DNA of 64,000 nt from JALNXF01 sp964555845 (GTDB taxonomy: Bacteria > Patescibacteriota > Gracilibacteria > BD1-5 > UBA2023). How positions within the stretch are numbered: position 1 is the stretch's first letter; each line of letters begins with the position of its first letter. A program made the position numbers and the translations under genes. Shown one piece after another: positions 29,893 through 39,985 of this stretch. The stretch covers positions 62,001 through 126,000 of the forward strand of contig CAZKUA010000002.1 in NCBI GenBank assembly GCA_964555845.1, written 5' to 3'. The notes under the pieces are model-generated. The model was not told the DNA's origin. It was given only the letters and a program-made list of their open reading frames with translations, and made no database searches.

Positions 29893-30378
29893 ATGAAAGA
29901 TGCAGAATTCGCGGTACAAAAGAAACAAGGCGCATCTTCTATCAATTTCTTCAAACAAAATGAGAAATTGATAACAAGAACTATGGTTGTCATCCTGACA
30001 ACATTGTTGTTCTGGATAGTTCAGAACGGGTTACGCCAGCCGTTTGGTCACAATACAGGATTGGCAATCCTGATAACGCTATCACTTGGGGCCATTTTCG
30101 GCTCAACAATTATCGGTACAACTTTTAACAAAGTAGATGCCGGCATCATCGGCGGTGCTATATCCGCACTCGTCGCACTATCGGTATTTTTCCTGCTCCT
30201 GTCTGCAAACATCGTTTTTTTCGATATAGAGAACATAGCCTTGCTTTTCGGTATCGGAGTATGGGGGGTCCTCATGTACATAAATGATGGACTATACAGA
30301 AATTATGAGAGCTACTACATTCCGTTTCTTCTGTTTATGGCTGTTCCGTCTTTATGGGTAATATTCTTTTTAAGATAG
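29893..30378 (+). CDS. UGA-free small membrane protein (161 aa)
   Basis: A protein with four or five hydrophobic segments (TMVVILTTLLFWIVQNGL, LAILITLSLGAIFGSTIIG, IIGGAISALVALSVFFLLLSA, IALLFGIGVWGVLMYI and a C-terminal one). No family was recognised. It has no in-frame TGA, a strong Shine-Dalgarno (GGAGGGG), and is closed by its own terminator. Its promoter and leader are near-duplicates of those of the next gene, though the proteins differ, so the pair was probably acquired or regulated together. Confidence 0.7.
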   Translation: MKDAEFAVQKKQGASSINFFKQNEKLITRTMVVILTTLLFWIVQNGLRQPFGHNTGLAILITLSLGAIFGSTIIGTTFNKVDAGIIGGAISALVALSVFFLLLSANIVFFDIENIALLFGIGVWGVLMYINDGLYRNYESYYIPFLLFMAVPSLWVIFFLR

Positions 30379-30435
30379 TTTCGGGCGATTAAGGATTTGA
30401 GAAAAGTTTCTTTCTCGCAAGAGCAAAATTTTGGG

Positions 30436-30462
30436 AAATCCCTCGTAGTCGCGAGGGATTTT
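30436..30462 (+). terminator. terminator after the 161-residue membrane gene
   Basis: AAATCCCTCG pairs with CGAGGGATTT, followed by TT. Confidence 0.85.
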
Positions 30463-30484
30463 AGTTTGTATGAAAAACTTTTTC

Positions 30485-30512
30485 TTGACAAAATCACATT
30501 ATCCATTATATT
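30485..30512 (+). promoter_or_regulatory. promoter of the second UGA-free membrane gene
   Basis: TTGACA (30485-30490), a 16-base spacer, then TATATT (30507-30512). The flanks match the promoter at 29795. Confidence 0.6.
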
Positions 30513-30584
30513 TCAATTACTGGAAATAATTTCAGAAAATAAAAAGAAATACAAATATAAAAAACTTCTACTGGAGGAACGATA

Positions 30585-31286
30585 ATGAATACAACTACAA
30601 ATACTGCAGTAGAAAACAACAAAAACTTTTTTTCTTCGTTCTTTAACTCCTGCTGGAAGTCAGGACATCGGTTCACAACAATACTTTCAATCATACTTAT
30701 AACAATATGTGCTGTGGTAGCCTGGTATGGGTTGAAACAGCCTTATAACTATAAGGTAATAATCCCATCTTTTATGTGTATTGTTTTGGTTACTGTTTTC
30801 ATAGAAGGTATCTGGAGAGGGAAAAAACCCTTCCTTATTGTTACAATCTTTTTTACATGGTATGCATTTTCAAATCAACTAACCACGACGAAGATTGGCG
30901 ATGTTGATATGGAAATGTATTCCAAAAAGGATTGGAAACTAGCAAAGAAATCCGTGTTTATTCCACTGTTTTTCAGTAGTATGGATGAGGAATACTTTGC
31001 AGTTATGAAGCTTGCTCCAAGGAAAATAGCTGTCAAGGTGACCATTCCTGATGACCCAAAATCAAGTTGGAGAGGAGAACAAAAGCTCGATAAGGAAATC
31101 TTCGTCGAGCTCCAACCTCTGAATTACGAGGCTCGTAAAAAAATCCTCGGGTCTGGGCTCTGGCAAGTTGAGGTAGAAACTACGTCAAAGGCAGATGCCC
31201 CAGAGGCAATAAAGATTGATGTTTTGAAACAACTCAGTCTTAAGCCAAGTGATGTTAACATTAAAGTAAGTGAGATCTGAAGTTAG
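30585..31286 (+). CDS. UGA-free membrane protein (231 aa, UGA-terminated)
   Basis: The N-terminal third has three hydrophobic segments (FTTILSIILITICAVVAWYG, VIIPSFMCIVLVTVFIEGI, FLIVTIFFTWYAF). The remaining 130 residues are a soluble domain (KIAVKVTIPDDPK, EIFVELQPLNYEARK) that I do not recognise. It has no internal TGA but ends in TGA (31278-31280). In code 25 it would gain Gly-Ser before the TAG at 31284-31286, and the end given here follows that reading. A GGAGG Shine-Dalgarno and a hairpin terminator frame the gene. Confidence 0.7.
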
Positions 31287-31315
31287 ATTTTCACCTTACA
31301 AGATAAAAATTTTAG

Positions 31316-31343
31316 GAAATCCCCGGTGAAAACTGGGGATTTT
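31316..31343 (+). terminator. terminator after the 231-residue membrane gene
   Basis: AAATCCCC and GGGGATTT pair around a 10-base loop and a T run follows. A weaker AAAAAAGC/GCTTTTTT hairpin follows at about 31352-31377. Confidence 0.8.
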
Positions 31344-31387
31344 AGTTTGCTTAAAAAAGCCATAAACTCGCTTTTTTGAAAAAACTT

Positions 31388-31434
31388 TTGACATTATTTC
31401 TTTTTTTAATACTATTAGGGTGTAAATATTACAC
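31388..31434 (+). promoter_or_regulatory. nadE promoter with NrtR-type operator
   Basis: TTGACA (31388-31393), 16 bases, TACTAT (31410-31415), then the palindrome GTGTAAATATTACAC at 31420-31434, where repressor binding would block initiation. A weaker half-conserved copy, GTGTAAGATATACAG, lies at 31490-31504. Confidence 0.7.
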
Positions 31435-31525
31435 ATAGATTAAATTTTAAGATTAATAGTGAAGTTTATTTTTTTAAGAAATTAATTGAGTGTAAGATAT
31501 ACAGTATAATTTAATTCAAGAAGAT

Positions 31526-33349
31526 ATGTACAAAATAGCACAAATGCAAATTTTCCCAGGAAGACCGGATATAAATCAGGAAAATATTATAAAACAAATT
31601 GAAATTGCAAAATGAGAATGAAGAGATTTGATTGTGTTCCCTGAAATGGCGGTGCCTGGATATATGCTCGGAGATAAGTGGGAAAATGATAGATTTGTAA
31701 TAGATTCTTACAGAAAAAACGAGGGAATTATAGAAGCTACTAAATGAAAAATTACAGCTATTTGGGGAAATGTTTTGCCAGACTTTAGTCAAAATAGAAA
31801 ATGAGAAGATGGAAGATTAAGAAAATACAATGCTGCATTTGTGGCTAGTAATTGAGCTCTTATTACAAATTGATGAAGTTGAGAAGCTGTAATTAAGACT
31901 CTTATGCCAAAATACAGAGAATTTGATGATGAAAGATATTTTTACTCTACTCTAAAACTAGCCCAAGAAAGATGAGAAGATTATAGAGATTATCTAGAGC
32001 CTTATGAACTAATAATAGACAATGTAAGAAGAAAGGTCGGAGTGATAATTTGTGAGGATATGTGGGATGAAGATTATTTCGCAAAACCAACTGAAATCCT
32101 GAAATCTAAGTGAGCCGAATTAATTTTTAATCTCTCATCTTCACCTTTTTGAAATTGAAAACAATGAAAAAGAGATAAAATTCTAGCAGAGAAAAGCAAG
32201 TGAATTGAGCTAATTTATGCTAATAATGTCTGAATTCAAAATAATTGAAAAAATATTTTTACATTTGATGGAGCATCATGCATTTACAAAAATTGAGAAA
32301 AGATAGCTCAGACTAAAAGTTTTAAAGAAACTTGAATAACTCTAAAATCTGGAATTGAAAACGAAAAAGAAGAAATAGAAAAAATATTTGAAGCTCTAGT
32401 TTATGCGATAAAAGAGTATTTTAAGCTCATTAGAAAAGAAAAAGTAGTATTATGATTATCTGGATGAGTAGATAGTGCGGTAGTTGCGGCTCTAATGACT
32501 TTAGCTCTATGAAAGGAAAATGTAATTACAGTTAATATGCCATCTCGCTTTAATTCAGAGACTACAAAAGATTTAGCGAAGCTACAGGCAGAAAGATTAT
32601 GAGTGAAATATTTTACTTTTCCAATCCAAGAGAGTGTAGATAATACAGCTTGAGAATTTGAGAAAATATTTGGTAAAAAAATAGAATGATTGGTGCTAGA
32701 AAATATGCAAGCTCGTGACAGATGATCTAGGGTTTTGGCTTGAGTAAGTGCAATTTATAACGCAGTTTTTACAAATAACTGAAATAAATCAGAAATAGCA
32801 CAAGGTTACGCAACGCTCTATTGAGACGTAAATTGAAGTATTTGCCCAATTTGAGATTTATACAAAACACAAGTTTGGGAATTGGCTCGCTTTATAAATA
32901 CAAAACACCCAAATTTAATTCTAGAAGAAATAATTAATATTATCCCGTCAGCAGAATTAAGCGAAAATCAAGATGTAGACAAATGATTATGAGATCCGTT
33001 TAATTACGAATATCTCGACAAACTTCTCTACCAATTCGTAGAACTCAGAAAAGACCCAGTTGAAATTTTAGAATATTTTAGAGATTGAGTCTTACAAGAA
33101 AAATTAAATCTTGATAATCCAGTAGAAAAATATTTCAAAAACACTCTCGCTTTTATAGAAGATTTAGAAAAAGTTTACAGAAATCTTAATTTATTTTTCT
33201 TCAAAAGAATTCAAGCTCCTCCAATAATTTCAGTCAGCAAAAGAGCCTTCTGATACGACCTACGCGAAGCAGTTCTCGATGATTATACACTCACGGAGTA
33301 CACGAAATTAAAAGAAGAAATATTAACCTCTCCGTCATTCTGAGCGTAG
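31526..33349 (+). CDS. nadE: glutamine-dependent NAD+ synthetase
   Basis: A 607-residue two-domain enzyme making NAD+ from nicotinate adenine dinucleotide. The N-terminal nitrilase-like glutaminase has the catalytic Glu (VFPEMAVPGY), Lys (LMPKYREFDDERYF) and Cys (VGVIICEDMWDE). The C-terminal synthetase begins with the ATP loop LGLSGGVDSAV near residue 310 and has AGVSAIYNAVFTNNGNKSE and LYGDVNGS. It is the first gene of nadE-nadK-nadD-nudix-draG. The last codons (S-F-G-A, TAG) come from a family B repeat. Confidence 0.97.
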
Positions 33350-33360
33350 TCGAAGAATCT
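33333..33360. repeat. half-copy of repeat family B at the nadE 3' end
   Basis: CGTCATTCTGAGCGTAGTCG followed by AAGAATCT. It supplies the last codons and TAG of nadE, in the same frame as the copy at the nth end. Confidence 0.8.
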
Positions 33361-33385
33361 ATTTAATAATTTTAACTATATATTT

Positions 33386-34186
33386 ATGAAAAAATTTGAA
33401 CTAGATAATGCGGTAATATTGGCTGATGAATTCAGTCTGGCTCAAAAACCAGAAATCATGGAATTTATAAAATCTAGGGAGGCTAAAAAAATTGCAAACT
33501 TAATAAAAGAAAAATTCTATATGGTACTGGGTTGAGATGGTACAATGCTAAGGGCCGTAGAGCAAACTTACAAAGATGATCTGCCATATCTTGGAATTAA
33601 TTTTTGATCTAAATGATTTTTGCTCAATGAAAAAGACTTTATTTTAAAAGAAGAAGAGGTTTTTAAAAAAATGGAATATCCGCTCCTTTATGTCGAAGTT
33701 AATGACTCTGAAAAACAATTTCGTCACGTGGCTTTTAATGAAGCACAAGTCAAAACTTCAGGTTGACATTTGATAGACATAAATATGCAAGTCGGAGACA
33801 ATTCAAAAATTAGACTTAAATGAGATTGAGTATTGGTTGTAACTCCTGCATGATCTACAGGTTATAATATCTCAGCCGGATGACCAGTTTTACCACATAC
33901 TTCTCCTAATTTTATAGCTACGCCACTTCTCAGTTTTGAGCCAAGAAATATGAAATCAATAATTTTTGAAAATAATAAAGAAGTGGTAATCACAAATAAT
34001 AACGAGAGATGATATGAGCTATCTGTATATGCAGATTCTACCCCACTAGTTGAAAAAAATAATCATGACCTAGAAATTAGAATTAGAAAATCAAAAACTG
34101 CAGTAAAACTCCTAATAGCCGGCAGTTACGAGCAAATTTGGAATGGAAAAATATTTAGTGAACAATGATTTGAAATGATAAAATAA
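33386..34186 (+). CDS. nadK: NAD kinase
   Basis: A 266-residue enzyme phosphorylating NAD to NADP. It has the GGDG motif in LGGDGTMLRA, LGINFGSKGFL, the conserved FNEAQVK (NE in place of NE/D), and the catalytic Gly-rich stretch TPAGSTGYNISAGGPVL. The first Gly of GGDG is TGA. It follows nadE by 36 bases and is presumably co-transcribed. Confidence 0.95.
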
Positions 34187-34207
34187 TATCTCTTAACCTT
34201 AATAAAT

Positions 34208-34786
34208 ATGAAACCAAGAATAGCACTTTATGGATGAGCATTTGACCCACCACAATTAGCTCACGAGACAATAGCTCGAGAAGCTATAAAACAATTAAAT
34301 TTAGATGCATTATATATAGTGCCTAGCTGACCAAGATCCGACAAAGTATACAAGGCCAGCCAAGAATATAGAGAGAGAATTATGGAAATATTTGTGGAGA
34401 ATATAAATTCTCAAAAAGCAGAGCTTAGCAAAGATTTTCTAGATTGAAAAATAAAAAATACAACGCTAAACACTGATAAATTATTTAGACAAAAACTATG
34501 ATTTTCTCCTTACCAAATATTTTGATCTGATGTAATTGACAATATGTGGGAACGGGATCCAGCCGGAGAAGTAGCACTCAGACTCCCAAAAATTATCGTA
34601 AAAAGACCCTGATTTGAAATAGACACTTCTAAAATAGACAATTTTATTCTACTTGAACCCTTCAAAAACTCTGAAGTCGCAGACCTATCAAGCACACTTA
34701 TTAGAGAAAACATTAAAAAAAGAGTGTTTGACTGACTAAATGGTGTGCTCGCAAATTTTATAGACCAAAACAAATTATATATTTAA
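34208..34786 (+). CDS. nadD: nicotinate-nucleotide adenylyltransferase
   Basis: A 192-residue nucleotidyltransferase joining NaMN and ATP to NaAD. It has YGGAFDPPQLAHE in the position of the GGxFDPxHxxH motif (the first motif His is Gln here, the second is kept), IVPSGPRSDK, and the end motif LSSTLIREN. Two of the signature Gly are TGA. It is the third gene of the NAD operon, 21 bases after nadK. Confidence 0.93.
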
Positions 34787-34798
34787 CCAAAAAAAATT

Positions 34799-35371
34799 AT
34801 GAAAAATAGTAAAATAGAACTAGGAGTTCAGACCCTAGTACACGAAGGAAGATTCCTTAGTTATTTGCACCAAGAATTTACCTGAATTAATTGAAAAGTT
34901 GGAAATTATGAGATGATTGTCAGAAATAAAGTAAATGATATTATCGCAGTATTACCTGTAACAAGTGATAATAAAGTTATTTTAATTAAACAATTTCGCA
35001 TACCTCTCGCTCGTGATGTTATCGAAGTTCCAGCAGGACTCGGAGATAAACCAAATGAAAATCCTCTCGCTATTCTAGACAGAGAACTAAAAGAAGAAGT
35101 ATGATATGAAAGTGATAATGTGAAATTTTGCTTTGAATCTCCGACTTCATCAGGTCTTACAAATGAGACTTGTAAATGTTACATTGCCTTTGACTGCAAA
35201 AAAGTTACCGAGGAATTAGCTCACGAACAAGCCGAACAAATCGAAGTATTAGAATTTGATTTAGATAATATTTTTGAAGAGCTAAACAAACTAAGCCAAC
35301 AATGATTTATGATTTGATCTAAAGTTTATTGATTGTTATTTTATTTGGACAAATTAAAAAAGAAATGATAG
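34799..35371 (+). CDS. ADP-ribose pyrophosphatase, Nudix family
   Basis: A 190-residue Nudix hydrolase splitting ADP-ribose to AMP and ribose 5-phosphate. VILIKQFRIPLARDVIEVPAGLGD precedes the Nudix box (REL-KEEVGY, near residue 98), with SSGLTNETC after it, the usual arrangement of the ADPRase subfamily. Its position between nadD and the ADP-ribosylglycohydrolase supports the substrate. ADP-ribose is also the signal sensed by NrtR in known systems. Confidence 0.88.
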
Positions 35372-35409
35372 GATTTTAATAAATTATTTATTTTTTAACT
35401 TTAAATATT

Positions 35410-36441
35410 ATGAATAAATTAAATCTAAAGGATAAGTTTGAGGCAATGATAGTGGGATGAGCTATTTGAGATTCTCTCTGACTTGCAGTAGAAATGATGA
35501 CAAATAAGGAAATAAAAGAAAAATTTGGACATATAAAAGATTTTAAAGAAACAAGAGAAAATATTTTCTTTGCAAAATGATGATTCAAGGAAGCAGGAAG
35601 TTGATATATTTCTGATGATACTCTCTTAACTCTTGCAACTCTAGAATCATTGTCAGAATCAAAAAAAGTGAATTTTGAGTCTATTTGAGCTCAACATATT
35701 AAGTATTATGATATGTTTCCATATTGATTTTGAAGAACTACAAGAAATACAGTTGAAGCCTTAAAAAATTGAACTTCATATCTGGATACTTGAAATCCAT
35801 TGTGAACTGGTAATTGAGTGATGATGAAACAATCTCCTTTGGCTATGTATTATGCAATTTCAAATATTTCTGAAAAACAAATGAATAAAGAAATAACTAC
35901 CTATTCTTGTATTACGCACGCCAATAAAATCTCTGTAGTTTCTGCCATAGTTCACAATAAAATGCTTGTAAATCTGCTTTTATCAAAATGAACCTTAGAC
36001 AAGAAAAAGTTAATTTGAGAATTACTAGAATATGCACTAAAATATGAAAATCAAATAAATAATTTAGAATCCAGCTGAGAAAATATATCTTCTAAATTAA
36101 GACAAATTTATGATTCAATAGATGAAAGCTGAGAATTTAAAATTAGTGATGAAGAGATTTTAGATAAATTTGGTCGGTGAGATGATAAAATTACAAAATC
36201 TTGTTATATATGAGTTACACTTCCCATTGTTTATTCTATTTTTCTTAGAAATCCTAGTTTTAAATGATTCTTAGATGCTATAAATATTGGTTGAGATTCT
36301 GACACTTATTGAGCAATAATAGGAAATATGATTTGAGCTTATTCTGGAAAATTTTATCCAGAAAAATATGAAAAATGAGTAAGAGATATAGAAGAAATCA
36401 AAACAAAAATTAATAACTTTGTAAAGACATTTTTAAAATAA
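35410..36441 (+). CDS. ADP-ribosylglycohydrolase (DraG family)
   Basis: A 343-residue enzyme of the ADP-ribosyl hydrolase fold. GGAIGDSLGLAVEMM at the N-terminus, SDDTLLTLATL, and the late GGDSDTYGAIIGNMIGAYSG provide the paired Mg-binding Asp. Members remove ADP-ribose from arginine or from O-acetyl-ADP-ribose. It is the last gene of the nadE operon and is followed by a terminator that overlaps the nrtR promoter. Confidence 0.92.
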
Positions 36442-36447
36442 TTTTTT

Positions 36448-36478
36448 AATAAAAATGCAATTTCTAATTGCATTTTTA
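36448..36478 (+). terminator. terminator of the nadE operon
   Basis: AAAAATGCAATT and AATTGCATTTTT pair around a short loop. The right arm also holds the -35 (TTGCAT) of the nrtR promoter. Confidence 0.75.
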
Positions 36479-36510
36479 ATTAATTTTAATATAATTTGTA
36501 ACTATTACAC
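36468..36510 (+). promoter_or_regulatory. nrtR promoter with autoregulatory operator
   Basis: TTGCAT (36468-36473), 16 bases, TATAAT (36490-36495), directly followed by TTGTAACTATTACAC (36496-36510), which matches GTGTAA-N3-TTACAC in 11 of 12 positions. Confidence 0.65.
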
Positions 36511-36525
36511 TCTAACTGCAGTCTT

Positions 36526-37230
36526 ATGGCAATTAATCATGATGAGATAAAGAAGAAATTTTCAGAAAATATTTTCTGACTTTCTATTCCAGTTTTGGCT
36601 TTGGATATAGTGATATTTACTATTTTTAATGACAAGCTCTGTGTAGTCCTGACTACTCGCCCAAAAGAGCCAGAAAAAGGAAAATTGATTTTGCCTGGTT
36701 GAGTTATAAAAAGTGGATTTTCTCTTGAAGAAAATTTTGATGATATCCTACTTCGTAAAACCTGAATTGATGGAGTATATAAAGAACAACTTTATTCATT
36801 TTGAGAATCAGACAGAGACCCAAGATGACACATAGTTTCTATTGCATATTATGCCCTAGTAGATAAGGACCAATTCCTAAAAGATGCTGATTTTACCAAG
36901 ATTCAACTAGTTGAATATGATAAACTAGGTGAAGTAGAAATAGGTTTTGATCATAAAAGCATTATAGAATATGCTAAAAAAAGGCTTAATTGGAAATTGG
37001 AATATACAACAATAGCAAAAAATATTCTACCTCAAAAATTCACACTTACTCAGCTTCAAAAAGCATATGAGATAATACTAGGACACGATATAGACAAAAG
37101 AAATTTCCGCAAAAAAATTATTTCTCTAAAAATCCTAAAAGAAACCGGAGAGCTCGAAAAAGTAAGATCCAATATGGCGAAATTATACGAATTCTCAGAC
37201 AAAGAATTAAAAATAGTTGGAATTTTATAA
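36526..37230 (+). CDS. nrtR: NrtR-type Nudix transcriptional regulator of NAD metabolism
   Basis: A 234-residue two-domain protein. The N-terminal Nudix domain (LCVVLTTRPKEPEKGKLILPGGVI) has a degenerate Nudix box (FDDILLRKTGIDG), as in NrtR, which binds but does not hydrolyse ADP-ribose. The C-terminal winged helix (FTLTQLQKAYEIILGHDIDKRNFRKKI ... MAKLYEFS) is the NrtR DNA-binding signature. ADP-ribose releases it from DNA in known systems. Operator-like palindromes at its own promoter and at those of nadE and pncA are the likely targets. Confidence 0.88.
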
Positions 37231-37244
37231 ATAAATTTTAAAAA

Positions 37245-37685
37245 ATGAACTGTATTTTTTGTAAAATAATTAATAAAGAAATTATAAACGATAATATTTT
37301 CTATGAAGATGATAATATTATTGCGATACTTGATATTGATTATGTAGTAAAATGACATGCATTAGTAATTCCAAAAAAACATTTTGAAAATTTGTCTGAT
37401 ATGAATGAAGAAGAATATTTATATTTTTCTAAAATGGTTTATAAAATTGAAAAAGAATTATTGAAATTATGTAACAAAGACAGATGAGTAATTCTAAAAA
37501 CTTGATGAATTGTATCTCATTTTCATTTTCATATTTATCCAGTCAATAAAGACACTTCTTGGTCTGATTTAAAAGATATGATTGAGAAAGATCCAAATGA
37601 ACGTAAAAAAGATTTTTTATATAAATATATAGAAAATGAAAAAGAAGATTTGATAAAAGATTTAAGTAAAAATTTATCTATTTAA
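37245..37685 (+). CDS. HIT family nucleotide hydrolase
   Basis: A 146-residue HIT protein. CIFCKIINKEI with the zinc-type Cys pair opens the fold, KGHALVIPKKHFENL is the middle strand, and HFHFHIYPV is the histidine triad. Members split AMP-linked compounds such as ApnA or AMP-amidates. It starts 14 bases after nrtR and is probably on the nrtR transcript. Confidence 0.92.
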
Positions 37686-37689
37686 AACG

Positions 37690-37723
37690 AAAAAATCGTA
37701 GGAGGAGCTCCTACGATTTTTTT
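37690..37723. terminator. bidirectional terminator between HIT gene and small membrane gene
   Basis: A near-perfect palindrome, AAAAATCGTAGGAG and CTCCTACGATTTTT, with A and T runs. It serves the plus-strand HIT gene and the convergent minus-strand gene. Confidence 0.88.
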
Positions 37724-37738
37724 ATTCAAGATGAAAAT

Positions 37739-38023
37739 TTAGAAGAGCCAACCGAAGAAAAACCTCAGAATGCCTTTTACGAAACTTCCTACCACTCCTC
37801 CAAGAAGGAGACCTACAGAGATTGTAATCCCCATAATCACATAGAAAATTCCGCCATACCCTTCAGACGAACTCTTTTTGATGTTGGTAAGGTAGACTTT
37901 TGTGCCTGCCACTACCACGACAATCAGCAGGACAGATGACCAGAACCCTAACCAAATTCCGACCAAAATTGATCCAGCGAACATCGCCATCATTTTAAGA
38001 AATCCCAAAAAATCCATTTTCAT
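37739..38023 (-). CDS. UGA-free small membrane protein (94 aa)
   Basis: Three hydrophobic segments rich in Gly and Val (MMAMFAGSILVGIWLGFWSS, VLLIVVVVAGTKVYL, IFYVIMGITISVGLLLGGVVG), Gly by GGN only. It has a Shine-Dalgarno-like AAGGGGAAG ahead of the ATG and a TTGACA-16-TATATT promoter. The function is not recognised. Stop TAA. Confidence 0.65.
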   Translation of the reverse strand: MKMDFLGFLKMMAMFAGSILVGIWLGFWSSVLLIVVVVAGTKVYLTNIKKSSSEGYGGIFYVIMGITISVGLLLGGVVGSFVKGILRFFFGWLF

Positions 38024-38090
38024 CTCGCTTCCCCTTTTTTATGAAGAATTATTATTTAAAATAGTTAAACAAATAATGCTCGTGATTTTA

Positions 38091-38118
38091 AATATAAATA
38101 TTTTGTATTGTTTGTCAA
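38091..38118 (-). promoter_or_regulatory. promoter of the 94-residue membrane gene
   Basis: Minus-strand TTGACA (38118-38113) and TATATT (38096-38091), 16 bases apart. Confidence 0.6.
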
Positions 38119-38211
38119 GTTTTTTATTTTTTCACTAAAATCTACTAAAAGTTTGATTTTTATAATTTGTTTGGTATGCTGTGTTTATTGTTATTTTTAA
38201 TAAATAAATTT

Positions 38212-39825
38212 ATGGCTTATTTACTATTTCCTGGAAGACATCATCTTCTGACTAATTTCCAATTACAGGAATTAAATTTAATTACTGAGTGAGACATCTC
38301 GACCTTTAAAGATATACACGGCAAAAATATTAAAATAAAGGAGCCTATTGATACTATAATCTGGGTTATAACTTCTGCTAATCATTCAAATACTCGTCGC
38401 AATCCAATTCCTGGTTATCGTCGCGAGGCTATGATAGAGGATTTTGGAAGAGATATAGATGCAAAAAGTTTTGTGTATCATATTGATGATATCTGAGTTA
38501 GTCCGAGATTTGCTCATTATGTAATTTCAAAAATAGAAGTAGATAGCAATGGTAAACATGTTCTTACTCCAGAAAATACAATTTTGGGTTGTTCAACTCT
38601 GGAAGTTATAGATATGTATGAGAAGCTTTGATTTCAAGTCCTTCCATTTGAGCTAGAAAATAAAGAAAAAAGGACTTTTAAAGCAGAGCTTCCGTGGGAT
38701 ATGGTAGAAAATATTATTGATTGTAATAAAAAATGAGCTAATCGGCAAAAAGATACTAAATACTTACAAAAAGTCTCTAGAGCTAGTCGTAAAATGTATG
38801 AAAAATATGATTTTTGAGATTTGATAATAAATCTCCATAATGATCCACTTTTATGAAATGATGGAGATATTACAGAGACAAGGGATTACAATACTTATGT
38901 TCGTGCTTTTGATAACTGAGCCAAGAGAAAATATGAAATAATTAAAAATATAGTTAAGCCCGGTCGTATAGTAGATATTGGATGTTGTACAGGTTCGCTT
39001 ATTAGAGAGCTTACACTCGATGAAAGATTTAGAGAATCTGATTTTTATGGAATAGAAGTTGCCCGCAAATTATATAATGAGTGTCTTCATCGCAAAGCCC
39101 AATGACATTTTGCCAATGAAAATGTGTTTTTTTATCAAAGAAATGTCGCTACAAGCAATATTTTCCCCTCAAACAATATTGATACTTTCACGACTTTTTC
39201 CCTTACTCATGAGATTATGTCTTATCAGAAAGAGAAAACTTTGACTAATTTTATATCTCTAATTTATGACCAACTAAAATTTGGATGAAGATGGATAAAT
39301 GTAGATGTTGTAGGGCCAGAAAATAAAGATGAAATAGTCTATATGAAGCTAAATACATCAGATTGAATAAATGAAAATTACGACAAAATTTTTGATAAAA
39401 ATGAGCAAGATAAATTCAGAGAATATCTTGATTCTCTATCGACTTACACTAGATTTCTAAGGTTTGCCAAGGATTTTCGCCATGAGGAGAATGAACTTAT
39501 AAATTATGAAATAGAAGATATAGAAGGCACAAAATATATAAAACTCAAGATGCAAGATGCCTGTGAATTCCTAAGTAAAAAGGATTACACTGACAATTGG
39601 TATTCTGAAATGCACGAGACTTTTTGCTTCTGGAGTTTCAACGACTGGCAAAAAACTCTCAAAAAACACAATTTCAAAATCCTTAAAGAATCTCATGATT
39701 TCGCTAATCCCTGGATAGTAGAAAATAGATTTGAGTGAAAAGTGGAGTTTTTTAAGAAAAATGGAAATATACTCGAGAGTTTGGATTATCCCGTGACTAA
39801 TATGGTGATGGTGGTGGAGAAGTAA
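38212..39825 (+). CDS. fusion: nucleotidyltransferase-like N-domain + SAM methyltransferase
   Basis: A 537-residue protein. The N-terminal 150 residues (LLFPGRHHLLTNFQLQEL, then ANHSNTRRNPIPGYRREAMI) follow the order of NMN adenylyltransferase-like HxGH nucleotidyltransferases, with PGRHHLLT at the place of the HxGH loop. From residue 240 on there is a class I methyltransferase with motif I VDIGCCTGSL, FYGIEVA, and FGGRWINVDVVGPE. Substrates are unknown. Its position in the NAD region hints at a nucleotide substrate. The fusion is unusual, and the N-domain call rests on motif order only. Confidence 0.6.
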
Positions 39826-39985
39826 TTTTTTTAAATTTAATATAAAATTGTTTTTGATAGTGAAATGTCTGAGACGTATTCGGGATACTACCATCACCCA
39901 GTAATTGCGGAGAGTTCGGTAAAAATTATTAAATTTGAATAAAAACCAGCTTTTTCTACTACATACGATTGACAAATCCAATTAA

